From Shewanella sp. OPT22 (lineage in GTDB: Bacteria; Pseudomonadota; Gammaproteobacteria; Enterobacterales; Shewanellaceae), in NCBI RefSeq assembly GCF_004168585.1, contig NZ_PGVH01000017.1, positions 29,293 to 93,292 on the forward strand: a DNA stretch of 64,000 nucleotides, given 5' to 3'. A program made the position numbers and the translations under genes. Every line of letters begins with the position of its first letter. Position 1 is the stretch's first letter. Positions 1 to 8,185 of this stretch are shown one piece after another. The notes below the pieces were generated by a model. It had not been told where the DNA came from, did not search any database, and worked only from the letters and a program-made list of their open reading frames with translations.

Positions 1-1116
1 TCTGAATCTGAAATCATTGATGAAGTTCAAGAAGAGCTTGAGCCTAAAGTTGAAGAAGTTGTTTCTGAAACGGTTGATGATGTTGAACTCGCAGCCACAG
101 AAACCACCGAAGAATCGCTAGAGGTTGTTGAAGACGTTCAACCTGAGCCACAACAAAAGCCGCAAAAAGAAGGGTTATTTGCTCGTCTAAAGCGCAGCTT
201 AAAACGTACCAGTGAAAACATTGGTAGTGGTTTTATTGGCCTATTTAAAGGCAAAAAGATCGATGATGAGCTGTTCGAAGAACTTGAAGAGCAATTATTG
301 ATTGCCGATGTAGGCGTAGAAACCACTACTCGATTAATCGACAGTTTAACCGACCATGCCTCGCGTAAGCAGTTGAAAGATGCGGAAGCACTATATGAAC
401 TGATGCGTAAAGAAATGCAAGATACGCTAGAGCCCGTTGCAACACCATTGGTACCTGAATTACCAGAAGGCCAAGAAGGGCCATTTGTCATCCTTATGGT
501 GGGCGTAAACGGTGTGGGTAAAACCACAACGATAGGTAAACTTGCTAAACAATACCAAAGCCAAGGTAAGTCGGTGATGCTAGCAGCGGGTGATACCTTT
601 CGTGCTGCAGCAGTAGAGCAATTACAAGTTTGGGGACAACGCAATGATATCCCGGTGATCGCTCAACATACGGGGGCAGATAGTGCTTCCGTACTGTTTG
701 ATGCGCTACAGGCAGCAAAAGCGCGTAATGCAGACGTACTGATTGCAGATACCGCAGGTCGATTACAAAATAAATCGCATTTGATGGAAGAGCTGAAAAA
801 AGTCGTGCGGGTAATGAAAAAGCAAGATGACACAGCGCCGCATGAAGTGATGTTGACCTTAGATGCAAGTACAGGTCAAAATGCCATCAACCAAGCACAA
901 CTGTTCCAAGAAGCGGTGGGTGTGACGGGTATTACGCTAACCAAGATGGATGGTACTGCCAAAGGCGGTGTTATCTTCGCCATTGCAGACAAATTTAAAT
1001 TGCCAATTCGTCATATTGGTGTCGGTGAGCAAATTGACGACTTACGTCCATTTGTTGCTAAAGATTTTATTGATGCATTATTCAGTCCTGAAGAACCGGA
1101 GTCTGAATTGCGTTAA
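1..1116 (+). CDS. ftsY: Signal recognition particle receptor FtsY (5' end cut off)
   Basis: SRP-receptor GTPase that docks ribosome-nascent chain complexes at the inner membrane. The reading frame is open from base 1, so the N-terminus lies outside the window; 371 residues are present. The first roughly 55 visible residues are Glu/Val-rich, as in the acidic A domain. The NG domain follows, with G1 GVNGVGKTTT, then DTFRAAA, DTAGR and TKMDG. It ends with FVAKDFIDALF, typical of the FtsY C-terminus. It lies upstream of ftsE-ftsX as in many gammaproteobacteria, but 179 bases carrying an inverted repeat separate it from ftsE. Identification is firm. Confidence 0.97.
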   Translation, partial: SESEIIDEVQEELEPKVEEVVSETVDDVELAATETTEESLEVVEDVQPEPQQKPQKEGLFARLKRSLKRTSENIGSGFIGLFKGKKIDDELFEELEEQLLIADVGVETTTRLIDSLTDHASRKQLKDAEALYELMRKEMQDTLEPVATPLVPELPEGQEGPFVILMVGVNGVGKTTTIGKLAKQYQSQGKSVMLAAGDTFRAAAVEQLQVWGQRNDIPVIAQHTGADSASVLFDALQAAKARNADVLIADTAGRLQNKSHLMEELKKVVRVMKKQDDTAPHEVMLTLDASTGQNAINQAQLFQEAVGVTGITLTKMDGTAKGGVIFAIADKFKLPIRHIGVGEQIDDLRPFVAKDFIDALFSPEEPESELR

Positions 1117-1137
1117 CGAAACACCACTCGTACGATT

Positions 1138-1265
1138 TAACTGTGTTAATTAGGGAAGATTTACTTTGTCATTGTGACGCTGCAAATCTTCACTATATCT
1201 TTGGACGTGACTGATCATTGCATCTTGAACTGACCTTGCTAATGTGCCCTAATAAACACAGTTAA
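1138..1265. repeat. 128-bp inverted-repeat element between ftsY and ftsE
   Basis: Two 19-base arms (1138-1156 and 1247-1265) are reverse complements with one mismatch; the left arm reads ttaactgtgttaattaggg. A second, inner 8-base inverted repeat lies at 1156-1163 and 1185-1192 (gaagattt/aaatcttc). No coding frame fits. The structure suggests a small non-autonomous repeat or a long RNA hairpin in the ftsY-ftsE transcript. No clear target duplication was found, so its nature is inferred. Confidence 0.6.
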
Positions 1266-1295
1266 TCAGCGTGAACGGTAAAAACAACGGAAGCT

Positions 1296-1991
1296 ATGAT
1301 TTTATTTGAGCAGGTAAGCAAAATATATTCAGGCGGTCAAAAAGCGTTGACCGATGTGAATTTTCATCTAGCAAAAGGTGAAATGGCATTTTTAACTGGT
1401 CACAGTGGCGCAGGTAAAAGTACCTTACTCAAATTAATCACTGCAATTGAGAAGCCTAGCGCTGGTCGAGTGGCCATTGATGGTTTTGACATTTCCCGCC
1501 TTAAGCGCAAACAAACGCCTTACCTACGCCGTAAAATCGGCATGATTTTTCAGAATCATAACCTGCTGATGGAAAAAACCGTTTTTGATAATGTAGCATT
1601 GCCATTGATTATTGAAGGATATTCCATAGCTGAGATCCGTAAACGTGTGGCAGGAGCTTTGGATATGGTTGGGCTATTCGGTAAAGAAAAGCACATGCCG
1701 ATGATGTTATCCGGCGGTGAGCAGCAACGAGTTGGTATTGCTCGAGCCATTGTTAATAAGCCGCCACTGATTTTGGCTGATGAACCAACGGGTAACCTTG
1801 ATCCAAAGTTGTCCGTAGATATCCTCAATTTATTTGAAATGCTTAACGATGCGGGAACCAGTGTCATGATTGCTACTCATGATTTAGGTTTGATTGCTCG
1901 AATGAAGTACCGAACGTTAACCCTAAAGCGAGGACGTTTGTTTGGCAGTGAACCTCTAGGCGTCGAATCCGCACGAGGTGAAGTGCAATGA
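1296..1991 (+). CDS. ftsE: Cell division ATP-binding protein FtsE
   Basis: ABC-type ATPase that pairs with FtsX at the septum to drive cell-wall hydrolase activation. The 231 residues are the usual length. Walker A GHSGAGKST is at about 35-43, the signature LSGGEQQR near 140, and Walker B LILADEPTGNLDP near 160. The ATG at 1296 is preceded by a weak purine stretch (acggaagct). Its stop overlaps the ftsX start by 4 bases (ATGA), implying translational coupling. Confidence 0.96.
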   Translation: MILFEQVSKIYSGGQKALTDVNFHLAKGEMAFLTGHSGAGKSTLLKLITAIEKPSAGRVAIDGFDISRLKRKQTPYLRRKIGMIFQNHNLLMEKTVFDNVALPLIIEGYSIAEIRKRVAGALDMVGLFGKEKHMPMMLSGGEQQRVGIARAIVNKPPLILADEPTGNLDPKLSVDILNLFEMLNDAGTSVMIATHDLGLIARMKYRTLTLKRGRLFGSEPLGVESARGEVQ

Positions 1992-2965
1992 ATCAGCGTA
2001 AATCACCCACACAACAGCTACACCAAAGTAAGTTGCCACTTTCTGGCCGCATAGTAATGTTTTTTGTGCGCCACATACAGCAAGCTTTTGCCAGTATGGG
2101 TGAAGTATGGCGTAACCCGATCTCATCGTTAATGACGATGGCAGTATTGGGGGTGAGCTTGAGTTTACCAGCAGCGTTGCAAGTGTTAGTAAAAAACGCT
2201 GAAGTGGTGACTCATTCATGGGATAACGCTGCGCAAATTTCGTTATTTATCAAGGCGACCAGAAATGAGCGAGCGATAGAAAGTTTTATCACTCGTGTGA
2301 AAGCCTACCCTGAAGTCAGTGACGTTGGGTACATCAGCCGTAAAAAAGCGTTAGATGAATTTCAGCGCTTATCAGGTTTTGGTGATGCTTTAGCTTATTT
2401 GGATGAGAATCCATTACCCGCAGTCGTTACTGTCACGCCTAATTTAAGTCATGCTAGTCCCAACCGAGCAAAAGACTTATTGACCAAGCTCCAGCAAGAG
2501 CCTGAAGTGAGTTTTGGCCGTTTAGATATTGAATGGCTCGAACGCTTACAAGCGTTGGTCAATGTGTTTAAAAGCGGTGTAATGGCCATTGCGTTATTGT
2601 TGGTCGGTGCGGTGGTTTTAGTTATCGGCAATACTATCCGCCTTGCTATTATGAACCGACGCAGTGAAATTGAAATCATGAAGCTGGTGGGCGCTACAGA
2701 TGCCTTTATCCAACGACCATTTCTTTATACTGGTATCTGGTATGGAGTAATTGCTGGGGTGATAGCCGGAGTGATCGTTAATTTGCTGGTGTGGTATCTA
2801 GATAGCTCGATGTTAGAACTGCTTGATTTGTATGATACAACAGGTTCATTGCAGTCATTATCTGGTCATGAAATGCTGTTATTAATCTTTTTTGCATCTT
2901 TTTTGGGTTGGCTCGGGTCTTATATCTCAGTGAAGCAACATTTAAGACGGATTGAGCCGAGTTAA
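1988..2965 (+). CDS. ftsX: Cell division protein FtsX
   Basis: Membrane partner of FtsE, 325 residues. After a basic cytoplasmic N-terminus there is a membrane segment at about 47-67, a periplasmic loop (about 70-185), and three more membrane segments (about 192-215, 245-268, 292-312). This is the permease fold with an extracytoplasmic domain. The start overlaps the ftsE stop. rpoH follows on the same strand after 192 bases with its own promoter-like sequence. Confidence 0.95.
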   Translation: MNQRKSPTQQLHQSKLPLSGRIVMFFVRHIQQAFASMGEVWRNPISSLMTMAVLGVSLSLPAALQVLVKNAEVVTHSWDNAAQISLFIKATRNERAIESFITRVKAYPEVSDVGYISRKKALDEFQRLSGFGDALAYLDENPLPAVVTVTPNLSHASPNRAKDLLTKLQQEPEVSFGRLDIEWLERLQALVNVFKSGVMAIALLLVGAVVLVIGNTIRLAIMNRRSEIEIMKLVGATDAFIQRPFLYTGIWYGVIAGVIAGVIVNLLVWYLDSSMLELLDLYDTTGSLQSLSGHEMLLLIFFASFLGWLGSYISVKQHLRRIEPS

Positions 2966-3072
2966 TTTTGTAAGACCTGACCTTAGGTTAAAAAAAGTTA
3001 ATCTTGAAACTGTCATAAAATTTGACTGTCATATCCAGTAACATAAACTTATAACTGCTATCGGCAAAGTTA

Positions 3073-3101
3073 TTGACATAAATTGTCAAATATTAGATAG
3101 T
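3073..3101 (+). promoter_or_regulatory. Sigma-70-type promoter for rpoH
   Basis: A perfect -35 hexamer TTGACA at 3073-3078 is followed by a 17-base spacer and the -10-like GATAGT at 3096-3101 (four of six consensus bases). The predicted start lies about 50 bases before the rpoH ATG. The -35 is part of a small palindrome (ttgaca-taaat-tgtcaa). Read from sequence only; additional stress promoters may exist. Confidence 0.5.
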
Positions 3102-3110
3102 GCTAAGACA

Positions 3111-3133
3111 AACAAGCGTAATGCTTGTTTTTT
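3111..3133 (+). terminator. Terminator-like hairpin in the rpoH leader
   Basis: Stem aacaagc (3111-3117), loop gtaat, stem gcttgtt (3123-3129), followed by a T run to 3133. It lies just after the predicted transcription start and ends 24 bases before the rpoH ATG. It could end ftsX transcripts, attenuate rpoH, or serve as a 5' stem-loop. Its role is unknown. Confidence 0.45.
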
Positions 3134-3157
3134 CGTGAATAAAGAGTAGGAGAGTAA

Positions 3158-4015
3158 ATGACCTCTAAAGCGCAATCAATGGCATTGATGGTTCCACAGG
3201 GAAGCAGCAGTCTTGAGGCTTATGTTCAGTCTGTTAACCACATTCCGATGCTGGACGCAGAAAAAGAATATGAACTGGCAAAGCGTTTACAAGAAACCGG
3301 TGATTTACAAGCGGCGAAAGAACTGATTATGTCGCATCTTCGCTTTGTTGCTCACGTTGCTAAAGGCTATTCAGGTTATGGTCTTCCACAATCTGACTTA
3401 ATCCAAGAAGGCAACATCGGTTTGATGAAGGCAGTAAAACGTTTTGATCCAACCGTGGGTGTGCGTTTAGTTTCATTTGCAGTGCATTGGATTAAAGCTG
3501 AAATTCACGAGTACGTACTGAAAAACTGGCGTATTGTGAAGGTAGCTACCACCAAAGCACAGCGCAAATTATTCTTTAACCTTCGTAAATCGAAAAAACG
3601 TTTGGGTTGGTTCAGTGACGACGAAGTCGGCATGGTGGCTGATAATCTTGGTGTAAGTAAAAAAGACGTGATGGAAATGGAATCACGTATGGCCGCACAA
3701 GATCCTGCATTTGATTTAGCCAGTGACAGTGATGATGAGAACGATTTTGCACCGACGCAATATCTTGAAGATCAGGCATCAGATGTCGCTTCAAATGTCG
3801 AAGCAGCCAACTGGGAAGCTAACGCTCAAACACGTTTATTTTCAGCGATTAAAACGTTGGATGAACGCAGCCAACACATTCTACAAGCGCGTTGGTTGGA
3901 TGAAGATAAAACCACATTACAAGAGCTCGCAGCTGAGTACGACGTGTCTGCTGAACGTATTCGTCAGCTTGAGAAAAATGCGATGAATAAGATCAAAGCT
4001 TGTATGGTTGATTGA
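3158..4015 (+). CDS. rpoH: RNA polymerase heat-shock sigma factor RpoH (sigma-32)
   Basis: Alternative sigma factor for heat-shock genes, 285 residues (normal length). Region 2 includes [20 protein letters not shown], and [17 protein letters not shown] is the -10 recognition helix. The RpoH-specific box QRKLFFNLR lies at about 133-142. Region 4 near the C-terminus ([19 protein letters not shown]) is the -35-binding helix-turn-helix. AGGAGA lies 4 bases before the ATG. A strong terminator follows, so it is probably monocistronic. Confidence 0.97.
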   Translation: MTSKAQSMALMVPQGSSSLEAYVQSVNHIPMLDAEKEYELAKRLQETGDLQAAKELIMSHLRFVAHVAKGYSGYGLPQSDLIQEGNIGLMKAVKRFDPTVGVRLVSFAVHWIKAEIHEYVLKNWRIVKVATTKAQRKLFFNLRKSKKRLGWFSDDEVGMVADNLGVSKKDVMEMESRMAAQDPAFDLASDSDDENDFAPTQYLEDQASDVASNVEAANWEANAQTRLFSAIKTLDERSQHILQARWLDEDKTTLQELAAEYDVSAERIRQLEKNAMNKIKACMVD

Positions 4016-4049
4016 TTGGTTGTTTCAATCTTCGATTGAATTGATATGA

Positions 4050-4074
4050 AAACCTGCCGATTGCAGGTTTTTTT
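4050..4074 (+). terminator. Rho-independent terminator after rpoH
   Basis: Stem aaacctgc (4050-4057), loop cgatt, stem gcaggttt (4063-4070), then T's to 4074. A smaller inverted repeat ttcaat/attgaa precedes it at 4023-4040. It ends the rpoH transcript 35 bases after the stop codon. Confidence 0.9.
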
Positions 4075-4076
4075 GT

Positions 4077-4760
4077 GGCTGGTGTCCAGCGCCTTTTTGA
4101 TGCGAAGCATCACTTCTTAGATGAAGCAAAATTTCTTCGAAATTTATAAAGTCGTGGAGTTGCACTCCACACCGCCGAAAGAGGAGTTCTCCAGCAAACT
4201 CCCCTTTCGAATCCCCAATGCCGCCCCACAAAGTTAAACGTTATTCTTCTTATGATAAAAAATAGCTAACATTTTCGATGGTGCATCCATGCCCCCCGAA
4301 AATTAGCGCCGCATCCATGCAGCGCTTACGCTATTTTTCACCAACGATGAATAACAGCTTTGCCATGGGGAATTGTTGTAGCCTGAAAGTTTCGGTTGTT
4401 TCTATGGAGCATACTTGTCCTTTATTAAACTTGAATATCGTTTAAGGGCTGATTTTCCCCGTTGAAGCTGTTGAAGATATTATTGAATGCAAAATGACGT
4501 GAGCCTGACATGGATGTCAGGCTAGGCTTAGTGGTACATGGATGTACCATCTGAGGCGTTAGGCATTTATTCAAGAATATCTGAAACGCTTAGCTTCGTT
4601 GGGGCGGCAAGGGATGATGCAAGAAGGGATTTGCTGGAGAATTACCGACATACAAAATTGTCGTTACTGCGTTTCCTTTTTGCTCGGGTGTGGGTGGAAA
4701 ATCCACGACGTATTAAAGTGCGAAGCACTTTCTCTGCTAATTACTCCAAATGCACTAGTG
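4077..4760. repeat. Gene-free stretch packed with hairpin repeats
   Basis: About 680 bases with no convincing gene but many inverted repeats. Two hairpins share a GC-GAA-GC tip: tgatgcgaagcatca (4098-4112) and aaagtgcgaagcacttt (4715-4731). Others are gtggagt/actccac near 4155-4171, a 12-base imperfect stem cgaaagaggagt/actcccctttcg at about 4177-4210, and nested stems closed by gttattc (4240-4246) and gaataac (4349-4355) that enclose gcatccatgc motifs. Two palindromes with a common centre lie at 4502-4523 and 4532-4549. REP-like interspersed repeats of Shewanella type are the likeliest reading; short frames here are discounted. Confidence 0.6.
4502..4549. repeat. Twin palindromes with shared catgg-atg centre
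   Basis: First palindrome: arms agcctgacat and atgtcaggct (4502-4511, 4514-4523) around GG. Second: arms tggtacat and atgtacca (4532-4539, 4542-4549) around GG. Both are perfect and both have the core acatggatgt, while their outer arms differ. This suggests repeated units whose arms co-varied, so the base pairing rather than the sequence may be conserved. Confidence 0.7.
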
Positions 4761-4922
4761 ATTCATAAATTGCTTATTTTAGAAAACACAATAACTTCAG
4801 TATGATAAATAAAATTAAAAATCTTATTTCATAACCCGTTTATATGTCTAAGAGAAGCGTTATCTTTAAACGATCATATGACTAACCCTAAAATAAGAAC
4901 TCACACAATGGAGGATATGAAA

Positions 4923-5318
4923 ATGAAGAAATTGCTTTTTACTTTGGTGTTCATGTGTATTTCAGTTAGCTCTTATGGGAGTTGTTTGAAATTTCAACAC
5001 CAACAATGCATAATTTCGATTATTAACCTAATATCTACGCCTGAAAAATTCCATGATGAGATTGTTCTTGTTCATGGCGTTTTTAAAATAAAGGGTAGTA
5101 AGGCGTTACTGTATTTGAATTCAGAAATGGCAGGTTTTGACTCAATACCAAACAGGTTAGTAATAGAATTAACCAATGAGCAAAAAAAGAAGTTTTCGAA
5201 TTTGAACGGACAGTTTGTTCAAATTAAGGGGACTTTCGTATACCGCAATGAAGTACTTGGTATAAGTGATTCTGGTTTCATTACTTCGGTCAAAAAACTG
5301 TATAGTTTTGAGCATTGA
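4923..5318 (+). CDS. Small exported protein of unknown function
   Basis: 131 residues with a signal peptide at the N-terminus (MKKLLFTLVFMCISVSSYG, cut expected near residue 19), then two cysteines soon after (SCLKF, QQC). The body alternates beta-type stretches (IVLVHGVFKI, FVQIKGTFVY) separated by a turn region, which resembles an OB-like small beta barrel; that is only a pattern impression. The start at 4923 is chosen because GGAGG (4910-4914) lies 8 bases upstream; in-frame ATGs at 4878, 4908 and 4917 are less well placed. It is AT-rich and sits alone between the repeat-rich stretch and the Lrp-type gene, consistent with an accessory gene. Confidence 0.7.
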   Translation: MKKLLFTLVFMCISVSSYGSCLKFQHQQCIISIINLISTPEKFHDEIVLVHGVFKIKGSKALLYLNSEMAGFDSIPNRLVIELTNEQKKKFSNLNGQFVQIKGTFVYRNEVLGISDSGFITSVKKLYSFEH

Positions 5319-5342
5319 AAATTTGCTTACCCGTTAGTCACA

Positions 5343-5771
5343 TTACCCCAAATTATTAATCCATTCACTCATTACTACATGGGTTTTGATTCTGAGAATA
5401 TCTGGATTACCGTCGAATAATTCACGTATTTCATGCAAACGGCGCATACTTTTAGCTTTAACGTAAACTAATAGATCCATGTCGCCAGTGATACCATGAC
5501 AGGTGATGACTTCTGGAATTTCATGAAAAATGTGTATGACTTCAGAGCAGCGTGCACATTCATGCTGCACTTCAAAATAAGCGGTTACGCCTTCTTTTTG
5601 AGATTCACTGAGCAGTACTTGATAACCGCGAATCACTTCTGACTGTTCTAATTTCTTAATACGATCAGATACAGCACTACGAGATAAGTTCACTTGTTTC
5701 GCAATATATGACACGCTTTGACGAGCGTCTTTTCTCAGTTCATTGATGATTGCATTATCAAACTTATCCAC
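5343..5771 (-). CDS. Lrp/AsnC-family transcriptional regulator
   Basis: 142 residues, the usual size for the family. An N-terminal winged helix-turn-helix (about 5-55, IAKQVNLSRSAVSDRIKKLE) is followed by a ligand-sensing RAM/AsnC domain (about 65-140) containing GITGDMDLLVYVKA. The start is a GTG at 5771 with AAGGA upstream. It is divergent from the amino acid exporter at 5959, so it probably controls that exporter in response to an amino acid, as YbaO/Lrp-type regulators do next to transporters. The effector cannot be read from sequence. Confidence 0.93.
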   Translation of the reverse strand: MDKFDNAIINELRKDARQSVSYIAKQVNLSRSAVSDRIKKLEQSEVIRGYQVLLSESQKEGVTAYFEVQHECARCSEVIHIFHEIPEVITCHGITGDMDLLVYVKAKSMRRLHEIRELFDGNPDILRIKTHVVMSEWINNLG

Positions 5772-5804
5772 GAATCACTGTCCTTAAATTATCTGTTCCG
5801 TCAT

Positions 5805-5863
5805 TTTGTCGGTAAAAGAGATTATTTCCGTTAATTTGCCGGATTAATACTTGAGTTTGTCGG
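5805..5863. promoter_or_regulatory. Phased TTTGYCGG repeats, likely Lrp-type operator
   Basis: In the divergent region the octamer TTTGTCGG/TTTGCCGG occurs at 5805-5812, 5835-5842 and 5856-5863. The first two are part of a longer direct repeat beginning TTCCGT at 5796 and 5826, exactly 30 bases apart; the third follows 21 bases later. Spacings of about three and two helical turns suit the multimeric binding of Lrp/AsnC proteins. This is inferred from spacing and position only. Confidence 0.5.
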
Positions 5864-5958
5864 GCGCAAAACGCAGAAACAAAATAAGAATAGCATTATA
5901 ATTTGCGCAATTGGAATGGATACGGGCTGTTAGCCCAATAATAGAGTTTGAATAACGA

Positions 5959-7206
5959 ATGAAATCAACAATCGGGCGCTGGCAAGGCGCAGGGTTAATG
6001 GCCACCACTTTGTTGGGGACAGGTGTGTTTATTTTACCGCAAATGACGGTAGATGTCGCGGGTAAAGGTGCGCTTTGGGCATGGTTAGCGCTCACGGTTA
6101 CGATTATTCCGGTCACACTGATTTTTGGAAAATTGGCGAGCGTACATCCTCATGCCGCTGGTCCAGCTTACTTTGTTGAGAAAGCATTTGGCCGTACCAT
6201 GGGCAGAACCATGGGGCTGATTTTCTTGTTAGTGGTGCCAGTGGGCTCTCCAGCCGCAATTTTAATGACGTTTCAATTTGTGGATTCGTTATTTCATGTG
6301 TCAGGTTTTGGTCAATTGCTACTGCAACTGGCATTGGTATTTGGGCTATTCATTGTTGGGCGACAAGGATTACAAGTGTCGGCCAAAATACAATTTGCAC
6401 TGACATTGGCCGTAGTCACGATTGTGGTGATGCTATTTGGTGCCGGCACAACGAATACTGTGGAATTTGTTAGTCTTGAAACTCACGCTGCACCAGAGTT
6501 TTCATTAGTGTTGGTCGCAGCAGGCATCGCTTTTTGGAGTTTTTTAGGGATTGAAGCAATGACTCACTTAGCTGATGACTTTGAGAGCCCAGAGAAAGAC
6601 ATGCTGCCGGCGATGATGATCGGTGTGTTGTTGGTTGGTGTGGTTTATGTGGCTTGTACTTTGTTATTGCTTCTTGTCCCAACGAATGAAAGCTTGGCTA
6701 TGATTGGGGTATTTAATCAGCTATTGGGTGGTTATGGTCAACACATTATCGGTATTTTGGGGATCACCAGTGGTTTAGCCACGGTAAATGTATACAGCGC
6801 TAGTGCGGCTCGTTTGACTCGTAGTTTTAGTCAAGAAGGCATATTGCCGAGTTGGTTTAATAAAGTAAACGAACGAAAAGTACCTGAGCGTGCAATGAAT
6901 GTGATTTTATTGGTCATGGCTTCCGTGTTGATTTTAACCTACGTTTTTGAACAAGATTTAGAGCAGTTAATTTCTTGGAGTAATGGAGTTTTTGTCATTA
7001 TCTATTTAATGGCGATGCTGTCCGCAGTGAAGTTACTGAGCAAGAAGTATTTGCCTTGGGTGATCGTTGGCTGTGGTTTTTGCATTGCAATGGGTATAGC
7101 TCTTGGAGTCAATATGGCTTATGCCTTGTTGCTTACTGCGGCGGTGATGCCATTCTTATGGTGGCAAAAAAATTATTTGTATCGTAAAACGGCGCAAGCA
7201 AGCTAA
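5959..7206 (+). CDS. yjeH: YjeH-like amino acid exporter (APC family)
   Basis: Inner-membrane APC-superfamily transporter of 415 residues with about 12 hydrophobic segments. The N-terminal GTGVFILPQM motif and the overall length match YjeH, which in E. coli exports methionine and branched-chain amino acids. The substrate here is inferred from that similarity. It is divergent from an Lrp/AsnC regulator over a 187-base region with phased repeats, the usual layout for regulator-controlled exporters. A convergent hairpin follows the stop. Confidence 0.88.
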   Translation: MKSTIGRWQGAGLMATTLLGTGVFILPQMTVDVAGKGALWAWLALTVTIIPVTLIFGKLASVHPHAAGPAYFVEKAFGRTMGRTMGLIFLLVVPVGSPAAILMTFQFVDSLFHVSGFGQLLLQLALVFGLFIVGRQGLQVSAKIQFALTLAVVTIVVMLFGAGTTNTVEFVSLETHAAPEFSLVLVAAGIAFWSFLGIEAMTHLADDFESPEKDMLPAMMIGVLLVGVVYVACTLLLLLVPTNESLAMIGVFNQLLGGYGQHIIGILGITSGLATVNVYSASAARLTRSFSQEGILPSWFNKVNERKVPERAMNVILLVMASVLILTYVFEQDLEQLISWSNGVFVIIYLMAMLSAVKLLSKKYLPWVIVGCGFCIAMGIALGVNMAYALLLTAAVMPFLWWQKNYLYRKTAQAS

Positions 7207-7219
7207 ACACTTGAATTTG

Positions 7220-7252
7220 GGATAAGCACGAGCATATTGCTGGTGCTTATCC
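7220..7252. terminator. Hairpin between convergent genes
   Basis: Perfect 10-base arms ggataagcac (7220-7229) and gtgcttatcc (7243-7252) lie between the stop codons of the exporter and the TonB-like gene. Neither side has a good T run, so if it terminates transcription it is a weak or Rho-assisted bidirectional site. Confidence 0.4.
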
Positions 7253-7261
7253 AGTAGAGGT

Positions 7262-7894
7262 TTAGTTATCCAATTTAAAATCTAATTTCACTTGTTGATT
7301 GTTTTGAGCCACAGTAATCCCTTCTTCTACTTTGGGTTGGTATTTCCACTTTTTAACAGCTCGAAGTGCTTCTTTATCAAACGTTCGCTTAGGATCTGCA
7401 TCAAGTACCTCAGCATTGATGACTTGACCTTGATTGTTAATATCGAACTTCACTAATACCCAGCCTTCTTTACCGTCACGCGCTGCGTCAATAGGATATT
7501 GTGGTTGCACCTGTACCATAGGTGTTGCCAATTTATCTGCGCTGGCGTAGTTAAAGTCTTCACCTGATACATTCGGAATGTCTGGTAGGTGCAGATCTTT
7601 ACCGCCATCAGGTAATGGTGTTCTGGTATCGAGCGGCGTTTCTCCGGCTATTGCTGTTTGATCAATCGGCGGTAAGGGTTCGTATGGCTCTGGCTGTGGA
7701 CGCACTTTATCAATTTGAGTTGTGTCCTTCTTGTCCATACTGATGCTTTTTGGCGGAACGACAGTAGGTGCCGTCGGTGGCTCAGGCGTTTCGCCCAAGA
7801 GCTGTGTCATAAAGAAAAAGAGCCCAAGCGTGATAATTGCAGCAAGGATCAAGACAGTACTACTTCGAACTAAGGTTTGCTTTCCCATAAACAT
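7262..7894 (-). CDS. TonB-like energy transducer
   Basis: 210-residue inner-membrane protein anchored by one N-terminal segment (about 10-31, VLILAAIITLGLFFFMTQLL). A proline-rich periplasmic spacer follows (about 34-80, with PEPPTAPTVVPP and PQPEPYEPLPP), then a C-terminal TonB domain (about 125-208) containing VQPQYPIDAARDGKEGWVLVKF and ALRAVKKWKYQP. Such proteins carry proton-motive-force energy to TonB-dependent outer-membrane receptors. The start is placed at the ATG behind GGAGG; an ATG two codons later is equally possible, and the longer upstream frame is disfavoured. No exbB/exbD or receptor is adjacent, so it is probably a stand-alone second TonB. Confidence 0.88.
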   Translation of the reverse strand: MFMGKQTLVRSSTVLILAAIITLGLFFFMTQLLGETPEPPTAPTVVPPKSISMDKKDTTQIDKVRPQPEPYEPLPPIDQTAIAGETPLDTRTPLPDGGKDLHLPDIPNVSGEDFNYASADKLATPMVQVQPQYPIDAARDGKEGWVLVKFDINNQGQVINAEVLDADPKRTFDKEALRAVKKWKYQPKVEEGITVAQNNQQVKLDFKLDN

Positions 7895-8185
7895 TCCCCC
7901 TCCATAGTGAAGATTTATTCGAACGGTACGATTCAGTGAATGAATCGTATTGAGAAACACCTAGAATAAACAGGTGTCTCTTTAATCAATATCATTAAAT
8001 CTACTAAATGCAAAACATTTTGTTACATTTGGCGTTTTTAAATAACTTATTTTATGTTTGATTAAAAATTTATCAGTTTGCTAACTGGGTCACAGATAAG
8101 TCGTTGAAAGGTGCGGTGCAAAAGTGTTGAATTTTGGGTATCCTTAGCGGTCTAATTTCTTAAATAATATAAGCGCTGGGAATTT

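Noticed and set aside
545-868. Minus-strand frames inside ftsY
   Set aside because: Shadow frames of a firmly identified gene.
4205-4228. tRNA-like 3' end (TTCGAATCCCC followed by a CCA-containing stretch)
   Set aside because: No acceptor, D or anticodon arms can be drawn upstream at the right distances; the bases are part of a repeat hairpin.
4025-4231. Minus-strand frame of 68 codons after rpoH
   Set aside because: It covers the rpoH terminator and several hairpins. Similar-looking hypothetical proteins in Shewanella probably come from the repeats themselves.
4228-4565. Integron attC-like site (gttaaac and gttaggc boxes)
   Set aside because: No integrase, no cassette array and no matching complementary box pair at normal attC spacing.
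4538-4805. Two overlapping plus-strand frames of 76 and 68 codons
   Set aside because: They run through hairpin repeats, lack ribosome-binding sites and show no protein-like pattern; best seen as chance frames in the repeat-rich stretch.
7975-8000. Possible Fur box before the TonB-like gene (tgatattgatta on the minus strand)
   Set aside because: Only a partial match to the core in AT-rich DNA; no second overlapping site, so not listed as a feature.
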